Of a stretch of 64,000 nucleotides of DNA, positions 1 to 9,990 are shown piece by piece. The stretch is from assembly GCF_002245655.1 (NCBI RefSeq), contig NZ_NOIH01000008.1, positions 1 through 64,000 on the forward strand. Reading direction: 5' to 3'. The notes under the pieces are model-generated. The model saw only the letters and a list, made by a program, of their open reading frames with translations, was not told the origin of the DNA and did not search any database. Within the stretch, counting starts at the first letter, position 1. Every line of letters starts with the position of its first letter. This stretch comes from Thauera propionica (GTDB lineage: Bacteria; Pseudomonadota; Gammaproteobacteria; Burkholderiales; Rhodocyclaceae). The position numbers were made by a program, and so were the translations under genes.

Positions 1-426
<426 letters not shown>

Positions 427-431
427 ACCAA

Positions 432-460
432 CCGGCCTCCTCGAAACCCGGGGCGATTCA
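432..460 (+). repeat. Right terminal inverted repeat of the IS3-family element
   Basis: Read on the minus strand, this stretch begins TGAATCGCCCCGGGTTTC, the form of many IS3-family ends, and it lies six bases after the transposase stop. The inner boundary is approximate because the left repeat is not available for comparison. Confidence 0.6.
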
Positions 461-1860
461 GGACGCCTTATCTGACGGGGTACGAGCCGATTCGTAACGG
501 CCAGGGTCAGGTGATCGGCGCGTGGTACGTCGGTTACAAGGTTGACATGGAGCCCGTGCAGAAGGTGGTCGAGGGAAGCCGCATTCTCGACTATGGTTTC
601 GTGGCAGTGATCGATAGCAAGGACAAGATCCGGTTCCGGTCGGGGCATGTCACCGACGATCAAGTTGTTGATTATCTCGCTGACGGCGACAAGTGGGGGG
701 TGACGCGGGCCGGGTTTCCCACATGGGGGTTTTCGGTGGTTGGCGTCTACTCGATCGATGAAGTCGATCGTATCGCGCGCAACAGAATGATCTGGATCAT
801 GGCTGGAGGGGCGGTGGCCTGCCTGCTGCTGATCGTGATGATCAACGTGATGTTGCGGAAGATGGTGCTGGCCCCCCTCGGTGGAGAGCCGGAAGCTGCG
901 GCGGATGCTGCACTCAGGATCGCAGCTGGCGACCTGACCGTGCCGATCAAGACGGCTGAGCGTGACGAGCGCAGCATGATGAGTGCGATGCAACGCATGC
1001 AGGAGGGATTGCGAGGCATGGTGAGCAGCATTCACGAGGGCTCGGCCGCGCTGAGCAGTGCTTCGCGCAATCTGGTGACGATGTCAGACAAGGTGTCGGA
1101 TGGCGTGTCGCAGCAGCACGACGCGACGTCGTCGATCGCGGCCACGCTCGAGGAGATCACGGTCAGCATTCGCCAGGTCTCCGACAGCGCTGGGACTGCG
1201 AGTGGCCTCGCGCGAGATGCGGGGGAACTTGCAGCGCAAGGCAGTGCCGCGGTGAGCGAGACGGTGCAGGACATGCAGTCCAGCGCGGCCTCGGTCAATC
1301 GGTCCGCTGGCCTCGTCGAGCGGATGGACGAAGGCTCCAAGCAGATTACTGCGATCGTCGAAGTGATCAAGGACATTGCCGACCAGACCAATCTGTTGGC
1401 GCTGAATGCGGCGATTGAGGCTGCACGCGCCGGTGAGGCCGGGCGCGGCTTTGCTGTCGTTGCGGATGAAGTGCGCAAGTTGGCGGAGCGGACCGCGACC
1501 TCGACGAGGGAGATCACGGACATGATCACCGAGATCCAGCGCAGTACTTCTGCAGCAATTGGCGGCATCGAGGAGGGGGCGGTGCTGGTGAATGCCAGCG
1601 TAGACAAAGCCGTCACTGCGGGCGAGGGCATGGGTCGCATCAATGAGGCAACGCGCCAGGTCGTTGAAGCCGTGCGTGAGATTTCCGAGGCGCTCGAGTC
1701 GCAGTCCGAGGCCAGCGAATTCATCGCGCGCAATGTCGAGCAGGTGAGTGCAATGAACGAAGTGAACACGACCGCCGTGGGCGAGGTGGTGGCCGATGCG
1801 CGTAGATTGCAGGAACTGGCCGTCCGCCTCGACAGCGTGGTGAGTCGCTTCAAGGTGTGA
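461..1860 (+). pseudogene. Methyl-accepting chemotaxis protein, 5' end removed by IS insertion
   Basis: This is the C-terminal two thirds of a transmembrane chemoreceptor that would signal through CheW/CheA. From 463 the frame reads [16 protein letters not shown] and then [12 protein letters not shown], the middle of a Cache-type periplasmic sensor domain, directly after the IS end. So the first transmembrane helix and most of the sensor are missing. Counting from the GTG at 511, a transmembrane helix lies at about residues 93-115, HAMP at about 116-170, and the conserved signalling hairpin ([20 protein letters not shown]) starts at about 289. The rest is intact to the stop. The GTG at 511 has only a weak upstream AGGG and lies inside the sensor domain, so any product would be a fragment lacking ligand binding. 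Some expression from the IS is possible but not shown. Confidence 0.85.
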
Positions 1861-1962
1861 ACTCCTGCGCTATTCTTGCGCCGCACCGGGGCGGCTGGCT
1901 TGGTGCGGAAGCATGGAGGTCGGGGTTTGGAAGCCGGCTCGGGGCTGGGTGGCGGCTCGGGT

Positions 1963-1968
1963 TATAAT
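1963..1968 (+). promoter_or_regulatory. Candidate -10 element (TATAAT) for purL
   Basis: A perfect TATAAT is followed by TCGCGGC, 62 bases before the purL ATG. No good -35 is visible at 16-18 bp. The same -10 plus CGC-rich discriminator recurs before other genes in this window. Confidence 0.5.
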
Positions 1969-2030
1969 TCGCGGCTAATCATCCGGCCGCAGCGGTGGCC
2001 GCTCGCCCTCAGACCCTGTCTCCGAAGAAC

Positions 2031-5000
2031 ATGACCTCGATCCTCAAGCTGCGCGGCAATGCCGCGCTGTCCGCCTCCCGTCTCGAACGTCTTTCGCGTG
2101 CCGTTGCCGAGGTCCAGCCCAAGCTCAACGCCATCGCGGCCGAGTACTGGTACTTTGTCGAGGTTTCGGCGCCGTTGTCGGCTGACGAACAGGGGCGCCT
2201 GGTCGACCTGATCGACGCGCGGCCTGCCACGGCGACGCTGCCCGTCGGCACGCTGTGTGTTGTGGTGCCGCGCCTGGGCACGATCTCGCCGTGGTCGTCC
2301 AAGGCCACGGACATTGCCCACCAGTGCGGGTTCGACAAGATCGTGCGCGTCGAGCGCGGCATCGCCTACACGATCGATGCACGCGGGGTGGAGGGTAACG
2401 CTGCGCTGCTGCAACTGCTGCACGACCGCATGACGGAGTCGGTGCTCGACACGATCGACGCGGCCGAAGCCCTGTTCCACCACTATGAACCGCAGCCGCT
2501 CACGACCGTAGACATCCTGTCCGGTGGTCGCGCCGCGCTGGAGAAGGCCAACGGCGAACTGGGTCTTGCGCTGTCCGAGGACGAGATCGACTATTTGGTC
2601 GAGAACTTCGGTCGCATGGGACGCAACCCGACCGACGTCGAGCTGATGATGTTCGCGCAGGCCAACTCCGAGCACTGCCGGCACAAGATCTTCAATGCCG
2701 AATGGGTGATCGACGCGCGGCCGATGGAGAAGTCCCTGTTCGGCATGATCAAGGACACCCACAAGGCCCACCCCGAGGGCACGGTGGTGGCCTATTCCGA
2801 CAATGCCTCGGTGATCGAAGGCGCGCGCATCGCCCGCCTGTACCCGGACGCCGACGGCGCCTTCCGCTACCACGACGAGGACACCCACATCCTCGCCAAG
2901 GTCGAGACCCACAACCACCCGACTGCGATCTCGCCTTTCCCTGGCGCCGCGACGGGTGCCGGCGGCGAGATTCGCGACGAGGGGGCGACCGGGCGCGGTT
3001 CGCGTCCCAAGGCCGGACTGGCCGGTTTCACGGTTTCCAACCTGAACATCCCCGATTTCGGCCAGCCTTGGGAGAAGCCCTATGGCAAGCCGGAGCGTAT
3101 CGCTTCCGCACTCGACATCATGATCGAGGGGCCGATCGGTGCGGCCGCATTCAACAACGAGTTCGGCCGTCCGAACCTGGCCGGTTACTTCCGCACCTTC
3201 GAGCAGGAAGTGCAGGGTGAAGTGCGCGGCTACCACAAGCCCATCATGATCGCCGGTGGCCTCGGCAGCATCCAGGCACAGCAGTCCGAGAAGCCGACCT
3301 TCCCGCCGGGCACGCTGCTGATCCAGCTTGGCGGGCCGGGCATGCTGATCGGGCTCGGTGGTGGCGCGGCCTCGTCGATGGCGACTGGCACCAACACCGC
3401 CGACCTCGACTTCGCCTCGGTGCAGCGCGGCAACCCCGAGATCCAGCGTCGCTGCCAGGAAGTCATCGACGCCTGCTGGCAGCAGGGTGACAAGAACCCG
3501 ATCATCGCCATCCACGACGTCGGCGCCGGTGGCCTGTCGAATGCGATGCCGGAGCTGGCCGACCACGCCGGCCTCGGCGCGCATTTCGAGCTGCGCGAGG
3601 TGCACATCGAGGAGCCGGGCATGAGCCCGCGCGAGATCTGGTCGAACGAATCGCAGGAGCGCTACGTGCTCGCGATCGCGCCCGAGAGTCTGCCGATGTT
3701 CCAGGCCTTCTGCGAACGCGAGCGCTGCCCGTTCGCGGTGCTCGGCACCGCTACGGCTGACGGTCACCTCACTGTTTCCGACCGCCACTTCGGCAACAAG
3801 CCGGTGGACATGGACATGAAGGTGCTGCTCGGCAAGCCGCCGAAGATGACGCGCAACGTATCGCGTCGCGCGGTGCACCTGCCGCCCTTCGATACGACCG
3901 ACCTCGATCTGAAGGAAGCGGGCATGCGGGTGTTGCGCATGCCGGCGGTGGCGAGCAAAAGCTTCCTGATCACCATTGGCGACCGCTCGGTCGGCGGCCT
4001 GACCGCGCGCGACCAGTTCGTCGGTCCCTGGCAAGTGCCGGTGGCCGACGTCGCCGTGACCGCGATGAGCTTCCACGGCTACCGCGGCGAAGCCTTCGCC
4101 ATGGGCGAGCGCACGCCGCTGGCCTGCGTCGATGCGCCGGCCTCGGGCCGCATGGCGATCGGCGAGGCGATCACCAACATCGCGGCGGCCGATATCGAAA
4201 AGCTGGGCGACGTGAAGCTGTCCGCCAACTGGATGGCCGCTGCCGGTCATCGTGGTGAGGATGCGAAGCTGTACGACACGGTGAAGGCCGTTTCGGACTT
4301 CTGCGTGACCGCTGGCCTGTCGATTCCTGTCGGCAAGGACTCGCTGTCGATGCGCACCGCGTGGCAGGACGATGGGCAGGACAAGCAGGTCGTTGCCCCG
4401 CTGTCCTTGATCGCCACCGCTTTCGCCCCGGTGCAGGACATCCGCAACACGCTGACGCCGCAACTCCAGTTTCCCGAGGGCGTCGAGACCGAACTGCTGC
4501 TGATCGATCTGGGCAATGGCAAGAATCGGCTCGGCGGCTCGGTCTTTGCACAGGCCTTCAACTCGGTGGGCGAACATGCGCCCGACGTCGATCCGGCGCA
4601 GCTCAAGGCCTTCTTCGAGTCGGTGCAGCAGTTGCGCCGCGACGGCCTGCTGCTGGCCTACCACGATCGTTCGGACGGCGGCCTCTTCGCTGCCGTGTGC
4701 GAGATGGCGTTTGCCGCGAAGTGCGGCCTGTCGTTGGTGCTCGACACAGTCTGCTACGACCCCTACATGAACGACGTCGACGGCCTCGAGAAGAAACCCG
4801 ACACCCTGAAGGGCCGTTTCGGTGACCGGCTGTTTGCCGGCCTGTTCGCCGAAGAACTGGGTGCAGTCATCCAGATCCGGCGTGACGATCGCGCGCGCGT
4901 CACCGAGCTGCTGCGTGCCGCTCAGCTGAGCTACCACTTCATCGGCGAGCCCAACGACAAGGACGAGATCCGCCTGCGTCGCAATGCCAAGCTCGTGTTC

Positions 5001-5966
5001 GGCGCGAGCCGTGTCGAGCTGCTGCAGGCCTGGTCGGAAACCAGCTATCGCATTGCCAAGCTGCGCGACGACCCCGCGTCGGTGCAGGAGGAGTTCGACG
5101 GCCTCGCCGATGCGACCGACCCCGGCCGCTCGGTGTCCCTGAGCTTCGACGTCAAGGACGACGTCGCTGCGCCCTTCATCGCGTCCGGCGTGCGGCCCAA
5201 GGTCGTGGTGCTGCGCGAGCAGGGTGTGAACTCGCAGTTCGAAATGGCGGCGGCTTTCGAGCGCGCCGGTTTCACGCCGGTCGATGTGCACATGTCCGAC
5301 CTTCAGGCCGGCCGTGTCGATCTCGCCGATTTTCACGGCCTGGCGGCTTGCGGTGGATTCTCGTACGGCGACGTGCTCGGCGCAGGGCAGGGCTGGGCGA
5401 AGTCCATCCTGTTCAACAGCCGCCTGCGTGACGAGTTCGAGGCCTTCTTCCGTCGCAGCGACACCTTTGCGCTTGGTGTCTGCAACGGCTGCCAGATGAT
5501 GGCCCACCTCGCGCCGATCATCCCCGGCGCAGAAGCCTGGCCGACCTTCCATCGCAACCGCAGCGAGCAGTTCGAGGCGCGCTTTGCGATGGTGGAAGTG
5601 ACGGACAGCCCGTCCATCCTGCTGCGGGGCATGGCGGGCAGCCGCATACCGATCGTCGTAAGTCACGGCGAGGGCCAGGCGGTGTTCGCGAACGAGCAGG
5701 ATCGCACGAAGGCTCTCCTTGCATTGCGTTATATTGATCACCATGGCATGCCGACCGAGCGTTACCCCCTGAATCCGAACGGTTCGGCTGGCGGCGTGAC
5801 GGGCTTCACGACGGCGGATGGGCGCTTCACGATCATGATGCCCCACCCCGAGCGCACGGCCCGCACCCTGCAGATGTCGTGGGCGCCGCAATGGCTGATC
5901 AAGGAAAGCCCCGATGCCTCGCCGTGGTTGCGCATGTTCCGCAACGCACGCGTGTGGCTGGGTTGA
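2031..5966 (+). CDS. purL: Phosphoribosylformylglycinamidine synthase (FGAM synthase)
   Basis: This cytoplasmic enzyme of de novo purine synthesis uses glutamine and ATP to turn FGAR into FGAM. It is the large single-chain proteobacterial form (1311 residues), with the synthetase core and a C-terminal class-I glutamine amidotransferase in one polypeptide. The amidotransferase nucleophile is C1151 (GVCNGCQM), with H1272 and E1274 in MPHPERTAR. The ATG at 2031 is chosen because it gives the family-typical start MTSILKLRG; an in-frame GTG 36 bases upstream would add 12 unconserved residues. It stands alone, with a candidate promoter at 1963. Confidence 0.97.
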   Translation: MTSILKLRGNAALSASRLERLSRAVAEVQPKLNAIAAEYWYFVEVSAPLSADEQGRLVDLIDARPATATLPVGTLCVVVPRLGTISPWSSKATDIAHQCGFDKIVRVERGIAYTIDARGVEGNAALLQLLHDRMTESVLDTIDAAEALFHHYEPQPLTTVDILSGGRAALEKANGELGLALSEDEIDYLVENFGRMGRNPTDVELMMFAQANSEHCRHKIFNAEWVIDARPMEKSLFGMIKDTHKAHPEGTVVAYSDNASVIEGARIARLYPDADGAFRYHDEDTHILAKVETHNHPTAISPFPGAATGAGGEIRDEGATGRGSRPKAGLAGFTVSNLNIPDFGQPWEKPYGKPERIASALDIMIEGPIGAAAFNNEFGRPNLAGYFRTFEQEVQGEVRGYHKPIMIAGGLGSIQAQQSEKPTFPPGTLLIQLGGPGMLIGLGGGAASSMATGTNTADLDFASVQRGNPEIQRRCQEVIDACWQQGDKNPIIAIHDVGAGGLSNAMPELADHAGLGAHFELREVHIEEPGMSPREIWSNESQERYVLAIAPESLPMFQAFCERERCPFAVLGTATADGHLTVSDRHFGNKPVDMDMKVLLGKPPKMTRNVSRRAVHLPPFDTTDLDLKEAGMRVLRMPAVASKSFLITIGDRSVGGLTARDQFVGPWQVPVADVAVTAMSFHGYRGEAFAMGERTPLACVDAPASGRMAIGEAITNIAAADIEKLGDVKLSANWMAAAGHRGEDAKLYDTVKAVSDFCVTAGLSIPVGKDSLSMRTAWQDDGQDKQVVAPLSLIATAFAPVQDIRNTLTPQLQFPEGVETELLLIDLGNGKNRLGGSVFAQAFNSVGEHAPDVDPAQLKAFFESVQQLRRDGLLLAYHDRSDGGLFAAVCEMAFAAKCGLSLVLDTVCYDPYMNDVDGLEKKPDTLKGRFGDRLFAGLFAEELGAVIQIRRDDRARVTELLRAAQLSYHFIGEPNDKDEIRLRRNAKLVFGASRVELLQAWSETSYRIAKLRDDPASVQEEFDGLADATDPGRSVSLSFDVKDDVAAPFIASGVRPKVVVLREQGVNSQFEMAAAFERAGFTPVDVHMSDLQAGRVDLADFHGLAACGGFSYGDVLGAGQGWAKSILFNSRLRDEFEAFFRRSDTFALGVCNGCQMMAHLAPIIPGAEAWPTFHRNRSEQFEARFAMVEVTDSPSILLRGMAGSRIPIVVSHGEGQAVFANEQDRTKALLALRYIDHHGMPTERYPLNPNGSAGGVTGFTTADGRFTIMMPHPERTARTLQMSWAPQWLIKESPDASPWLRMFRNARVWLG

Positions 5967-6093
5967 GGCAGTACCGAGGGCAGTTCTGAGCGCCGGTGCG
6001 CCTGTTAAGGGCGACCGGCGCGGAATTCCGTTTCCTGCCTCGATCGTGTGGATGATTGCGCGAACCTGACAGGTTCGAACACGGAGTTCCGGA

Positions 6094-7419
6094 TTGCTGA
6101 GCACGATTCCGACGCGGGACCTGAAGATCGGCATGTTCGTCGCGGAGCTAGACCGGCCGTGGCTGGGAACGCCGTTCCTGATTCAGGGCTTCCTCATCGA
6201 GAACGAGGAGCAGATCGTCGCGTTGCAGGCGTGTTGTCGAAGCGTGATGGTCGACCGCAGCCTGTCGATCGGAGATCAGTATCGTGCGCCCGTTGTCGAT
6301 GAGGGAGAGGCGCCGCCGGAGGCGCACACCAGTCCGCGGATCCATCCCGGCGAAATGGAGTGTCGCGCCGAGGCCGAGCGCTTCCTGAAGGTCACGCGCA
6401 GCTTCAAGGGCAGGATCCACACGCGTCGCCATCCAACGGTCCCGCGACTGAGCCCGGTTGACGGCCGCAGCCGGCTCGACTCCGAGCTGCGCTATTCGGC
6501 CCCGATCTTTGACGACGTCTATCGCGCTCTCCGGGAAACACAGCGGGCCATCGAAGCGGGCGGGTCGGTCGACGTCGACCGCGTCGAGGGCCTGGTTGGC
6601 GAGATGGCTGCGGGCGTCGAGCGCAACCCGGACGCCCTAATGTGGCTGACACGCCTCAAGCGCACCGACCAATACACCTACGACCACGCGGTGAACGCCT
6701 CCGTTCATCTGATGGTGTTCGCCCGATTCGTCGGCATGGACGCGAACCTCGTGCGCAAGCTCGGCCTGGCGGGCCTGCTGCAGGACATCGGCAAGGTGCA
6801 GATCGACTATGAGATCCTGGCCAAGGCCGGACCTCTGGACGAGCGCGAGTTCGAGCATGTGCGGGCGCATGTCTCGCATACGCTCGAGATGCTGAACAGG
6901 CGAGACGGCTTCGATCCAGAGGTGCTCAGCATCATCGCGGCACATCACGAGCGTTTCGATGGCACCGGTTATCCGCGGGGCTTGAAGGGGGAGCGCATTG
7001 CGCTTGGCGCGGAGATGGCGGGCCTCGTCGATACCTACTGCGCGATGACGCGCGACCGGGTGTACTGTGCGGCAGTGTCGAGTCAGCGCGCGATGGAAGA
7101 GCTGAACCGCTTGCGCAACACCCGCTTTCGCGACGCATTGGTCGACCAGTTTCTGCAATGCATCGGGCTCTATCCGATCGGCACGCTGGTCGAGCTCAAC
7201 TCCGGCGAGGTTGCCGTGGTGATCCAGCAGAATCAGGTGCGGCGCCTGCAGCCGCGGGTACTCGTGCTGCTGGCACCCGACAAGTCGGTGGAGCGCTTCG
7301 CGCGTACGCTCGACCTGTTGATGTTGCCGCAGACGCCGGCCGGGGAAGCCTACCGTATCCTACGGGCGTTGCCGCCTAATGCGTACGGGATCGATCCGAA
7401 CGATTTTTACCTGGGTTGA
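6094..7419 (+). CDS. DUF3391 + HD-GYP domain protein (c-di-GMP phosphodiesterase family, HD motif altered)
   Basis: Residues 1 to about 120 are a DUF3391 domain (DLKIGMFVAELDRPW); residues about 190-370 are an HD-GYP domain of the family that breaks down cyclic di-GMP. The GYP part is present (HHERFDGTGYP, residues 284-294), but the HD dipeptide reads Q230-D231 (LLQDIGK). One expected histidine metal ligand is therefore replaced by glutamine. The likely start is TTG at 6094, preceded by GGAG at 7 bases spacing. It is followed 4 bases later by an EAL-domain gene, so the two are probably co-transcribed. Whether it still cleaves c-di-GMP, binds it only, or acts as a scaffold cannot be read from the sequence. 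Confidence 0.88.
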   Translation: MLSTIPTRDLKIGMFVAELDRPWLGTPFLIQGFLIENEEQIVALQACCRSVMVDRSLSIGDQYRAPVVDEGEAPPEAHTSPRIHPGEMECRAEAERFLKVTRSFKGRIHTRRHPTVPRLSPVDGRSRLDSELRYSAPIFDDVYRALRETQRAIEAGGSVDVDRVEGLVGEMAAGVERNPDALMWLTRLKRTDQYTYDHAVNASVHLMVFARFVGMDANLVRKLGLAGLLQDIGKVQIDYEILAKAGPLDEREFEHVRAHVSHTLEMLNRRDGFDPEVLSIIAAHHERFDGTGYPRGLKGERIALGAEMAGLVDTYCAMTRDRVYCAAVSSQRAMEELNRLRNTRFRDALVDQFLQCIGLYPIGTLVELNSGEVAVVIQQNQVRRLQPRVLVLLAPDKSVERFARTLDLLMLPQTPAGEAYRILRALPPNAYGIDPNDFYLG

Positions 7420-7423
7420 CGAG

Positions 7424-8770
7424 ATGGAGCATGGAACGCCGCTCGGCCTGCTGTCAGCCCTGACTGAAATCTCGGGGCGGATGGTGAAGGCGCACGCTAG
7501 CGGAACCGGGGTCGGCGTGCTCTGTATCACCCTGCAGCCCGATGCCGCGCTCTGTCGCCTGTCGCTGGAGCACGGCCACAAGCTTGAGGCCGAGGTTGCA
7601 GCGCGCCTGAGGCGTCTGCTGCGCAAGCAAGACATGCTGTTCAGCGGTGAGCGGCGCGAGTGGCTGGTCGTGCTGCCTGGCCTGCCGAGCTCGGCCGTGC
7701 TGACGCTGGCGATGATGAAGATCGGCCAGACCTTCAGCGAGCATCCGGTCGCCCTGGAGGGGCTCGAGATCGAGGTGCCGGTTGTCTGTGGCGCGTCGAT
7801 GGCGCCCGAGCATGGCGAGAACCCGCTGCACCTGGTTCAGTCGGCGCGTATCGCAGCGCTTGTGGCGGCGCAGGCGAACCTTGGTGGGCAGATCTACGAT
7901 CCGGGGATGGAGCAGGTTTCGCCCCGCTTGGCGCAACTGGAGCGCGAACTGCGGGCGTGTTTCGCGGGTGACAACAGGCTCGAACTGCACCTGCAGCCCA
8001 AGGTGCGCCCGCAGGTGGGCAACTGCGATGCCGCAGAGGGGCTGCTTCGCTGGCAACGCATGCCGGGCGATTGGGTGCCCGCGCCGGTCATCATCAGCCT
8101 CATCGACCGCATGGGCATGCGTCATCTCTTCAACCGCTGGCTGTTCCAGAGGGCGGCGCATACGCTCCACCTGCTGCGCGAGGCGAGGGCGGAGATCACC
8201 CTGTCGATCAATTTGTCGGCGTCGGATCTGTACGATGCCGAGGTGCCGGACCTGATCGGCCAGGCGCTGGCAACCTGGGGCATCGAGGCCCGACACCTGT
8301 GCCTCGAGATTACCGAGACCGGCATGATCGAGGAGCGCAACGGCGAGGGGGTGGCGGATGTCTTGCGCCGCCTGCGGGCACAGGGGATCAGCCTTTCGAT
8401 CGACGATTTCGGCACCGGTTTCTCGAGCATGAGCCGCCTCCAGCGGTTGTCGGTCCAGGAGGTCAAGATCGATCGTAGTTTCATCCAGGACATCGTCCGC
8501 TCCGAGAAGGACAGGGAGATTGCGGCATCGATCATCGAACTGTCGCACCGGCTCGCGATCTCGGTCACGGCCGAAGGCGTCGAGGACGAGCCGACCGCGG
8601 CGATCCTGACGGCACTCGGCTGCGATCACCTGCAGGGCTACCTGTTCGCCCGGGCCATGCCGGTTGGCGACTTCGTGGCCTGGCTTGGCCTGCCACGAAG
8701 CGGTAGGACGGTTGCCGTGCCGGGCGCCACTCCTGACGAGGATCAAGTTCAGCACACGACGTTCAGGTAA
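7424..8770 (+). CDS. EAL-domain protein with degenerate N-terminal GGDEF-like region
   Basis: This is a predicted cytoplasmic c-di-GMP phosphodiesterase of 448 residues. The first ~170 residues have the size and pattern of a GGDEF domain but no GGDEF motif. The EAL domain follows: the signature reads E205-G-L (EGLLRW instead of EALLRW), with INLSA, LEITE, D327-D328 in DDFGTGFSS, KIDRSF, AEGVE and LQGYLF present. The catalytic acidic residues and the lysine are thus kept and activity is plausible. The ATG at 7424 lies 4 bases after the HD-GYP stop, which implies translational coupling. Two different c-di-GMP-hydrolase-type domains in one transcript is notable. Confidence 0.88.
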   Translation: MEHGTPLGLLSALTEISGRMVKAHASGTGVGVLCITLQPDAALCRLSLEHGHKLEAEVAARLRRLLRKQDMLFSGERREWLVVLPGLPSSAVLTLAMMKIGQTFSEHPVALEGLEIEVPVVCGASMAPEHGENPLHLVQSARIAALVAAQANLGGQIYDPGMEQVSPRLAQLERELRACFAGDNRLELHLQPKVRPQVGNCDAAEGLLRWQRMPGDWVPAPVIISLIDRMGMRHLFNRWLFQRAAHTLHLLREARAEITLSINLSASDLYDAEVPDLIGQALATWGIEARHLCLEITETGMIEERNGEGVADVLRRLRAQGISLSIDDFGTGFSSMSRLQRLSVQEVKIDRSFIQDIVRSEKDREIAASIIELSHRLAISVTAEGVEDEPTAAILTALGCDHLQGYLFARAMPVGDFVAWLGLPRSGRTVAVPGATPDEDQVQHTTFR

Positions 8771-8773
8771 AAT
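8768..8773 (+). promoter_or_regulatory. Candidate -10 element (TAAAAT) for the copper cluster
   Basis: TAAAAT followed by CCGCCGC overlaps the stop codon of the EAL gene and lies 40 bases before the DUF2946 ATG. It matches the recurring promoter signature of this window. No clear -35 was identified. Confidence 0.35.
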
Positions 8774-8812
8774 CCGCCGCACGTCATTCCCCCTCTTGTG
8801 CCGACGCTGCCC

Positions 8813-9232
8813 ATGCTCCGCTTCCGCAAACGCCTTCACGCCTGGCTCGCGATTTTCGCGATGCTGATCGGTGCGCTGGCGCCGAGCGTGAGTCGCGCGA
8901 TGGCTTCGGGTGAGCAGGCGCTGCTGCTGGACATCTGTTCGGCGAGTGGTGTTCATCAGATTGTCCTGACCGGCGCCGAGGCGGATCTGTACGCCGGTCT
9001 GGGTCTGCCCGGTGCCGGAGACGCTGATGGAGAGTCGTCCGACCTCTCCTTCTCGGCCTGCCCGTATTGCTTCACCCATGCCGGCAGCGTAGGGCTGCCA
9101 GGATTCGAGGCGACGCCCTCGATCACCCTCGCAACCGGGGCGGATCTACTTCCGCCGCTCTTCCTCTCCGCGCCACGTACGCTCTTCGCGTGGTCGCCAT
9201 CCCACCCGCGCGCACCGCCCGCGTTCCTCTGA
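8813..9232 (+). CDS. DUF2946 family protein, exported or membrane-anchored
   Basis: A 139-residue protein with one N-terminal hydrophobic helix (residues about 10-28, after a basic RFRKR head) that may be a signal peptide or anchor. It has the DUF2946 hallmark CPYC-x2-H (C83, C86, H89) and the usual Pro-rich RAPP ending. The function of the family is not established; members often lie beside copper chaperone and TonB receptor genes, as here, so a role in periplasmic copper handling is inferred from the motif and context. The ATG at 8813 is preferred over a GTG 15 bases upstream because it places the basic head right before the hydrophobic core. Confidence 0.75.
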   Translation: MLRFRKRLHAWLAIFAMLIGALAPSVSRAMASGEQALLLDICSASGVHQIVLTGAEADLYAGLGLPGAGDADGESSDLSFSACPYCFTHAGSVGLPGFEATPSITLATGADLLPPLFLSAPRTLFAWSPSHPRAPPAFL

Positions 9233-9351
9233 ACGATCTGCCGGTTCGGGATGTTCCCCCGCACCGAACGGATTCGAATCTGCTCAAGCCGTTCCGCCGT
9301 CAGCCCTGATGGCACACCGACTTTCATCAGTATCGTTCGAGGATTCTCACC

Positions 9352-9816
9352 ATGAAAAAGCTCGCTATCGCCCTTGCCTTCACGCTGGGTTCCCTGCCGG
9401 CATTCGCCGATGTCACCGTGGCCGAAGCCTGGGTGCGTGCCACCGTCCCGCAGCAGAAGGCCACTGGCGCCTTCATGAAGCTCACCTCCGACCGCGATGC
9501 GCGGCTCGTGTCCGCGGCCTCGCCAGTGGCGGGTGTGGTCGAGATCCACGAGATGGTCATGGACGGCAACGTCATGAAGATGAACGCCATTCCGGGCCTT
9601 GATCTGCCTGCGGGCAAGACCATCGAGCTCAAGCCCGGCGGCTACCACGTAATGCTGATGGACTTGAAACAGCAGGTGAAGGATGGCGAGGAAGTGCCGG
9701 TGAGCATCGTTGTCGAGGCCGCCGATGGCGCGCGCGAGACGATCGAACTCAAGGCGCCTGCACGCCCGCTGAACGCCGCGGCGGGCGGTATGCAGATGCA
9801 GCACGGCAAGCACTGA
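9352..9816 (+). CDS. Periplasmic copper chaperone PCu(A)C
   Basis: A small periplasmic cupredoxin-like Cu(I) carrier, known in this family to deliver copper to the CuA or CuB site of terminal oxidases. It has a signal peptide (residues 1-19, cleavage after AFA). The complete metal motif H-x10-M-x21-H-x-M is present as H66, M77, H99 and M101. The C-terminus carries an extra Met/His tail (MQMQHGKH) that could bind further copper. 154 residues is normal. A modest AGGATT precedes the ATG. It lies between a DUF2946 gene and a copper-type TonB receptor, supporting an uptake role. Confidence 0.93.
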   Translation: MKKLAIALAFTLGSLPAFADVTVAEAWVRATVPQQKATGAFMKLTSDRDARLVSAASPVAGVVEIHEMVMDGNVMKMNAIPGLDLPAGKTIELKPGGYHVMLMDLKQQVKDGEEVPVSIVVEAADGARETIELKAPARPLNAAAGGMQMQHGKH

Positions 9817-9897
9817 GCCGTCTCACCTGATCCAGGGGTGATGCGCCGCTAGCGTCGGCCTCATCCCGATTCCCTTCATTCGGATACAGCAGAGTCT

Positions 9898-9940
9898 GCT
9901 GCCGCACGGCAGCGGGACGGGCTTGTCTCGCCCGTGTCCC
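9898..9940 (+). promoter_or_regulatory. Two adjacent stem-loops in the leader of the copper TonB receptor
   Basis: GCTGCC-GCAC-GGCAGC (9898-9913) is immediately followed by a stem of GGGACGGGC (9914-9922) with GCCCGTGTCCC (9930-9940), which has a two-base bulge. They lie 50 bases before the receptor ATG and have no U-tract. They could be a leader regulatory structure or a factor-dependent pause; I recognise no known riboswitch. Confidence 0.35.
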
Positions 9941-9990
9941 GTGATCACCGCGTTGCAGTTTGGCTGTCTCCTGCATTTCGAGAAAAGCAC

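Noticed and set aside
1962-6134. Very long minus-strand open frame of about 1390 codons opposite purL
   Set aside because: It is the antisense shadow of purL in GC-rich DNA; no family motif, odd composition, and purL is certain.
9817-9990. Cobalamin riboswitch before the TonB receptor
   Set aside because: No B12-box-like conserved core was found and the receptor motifs point to copper.
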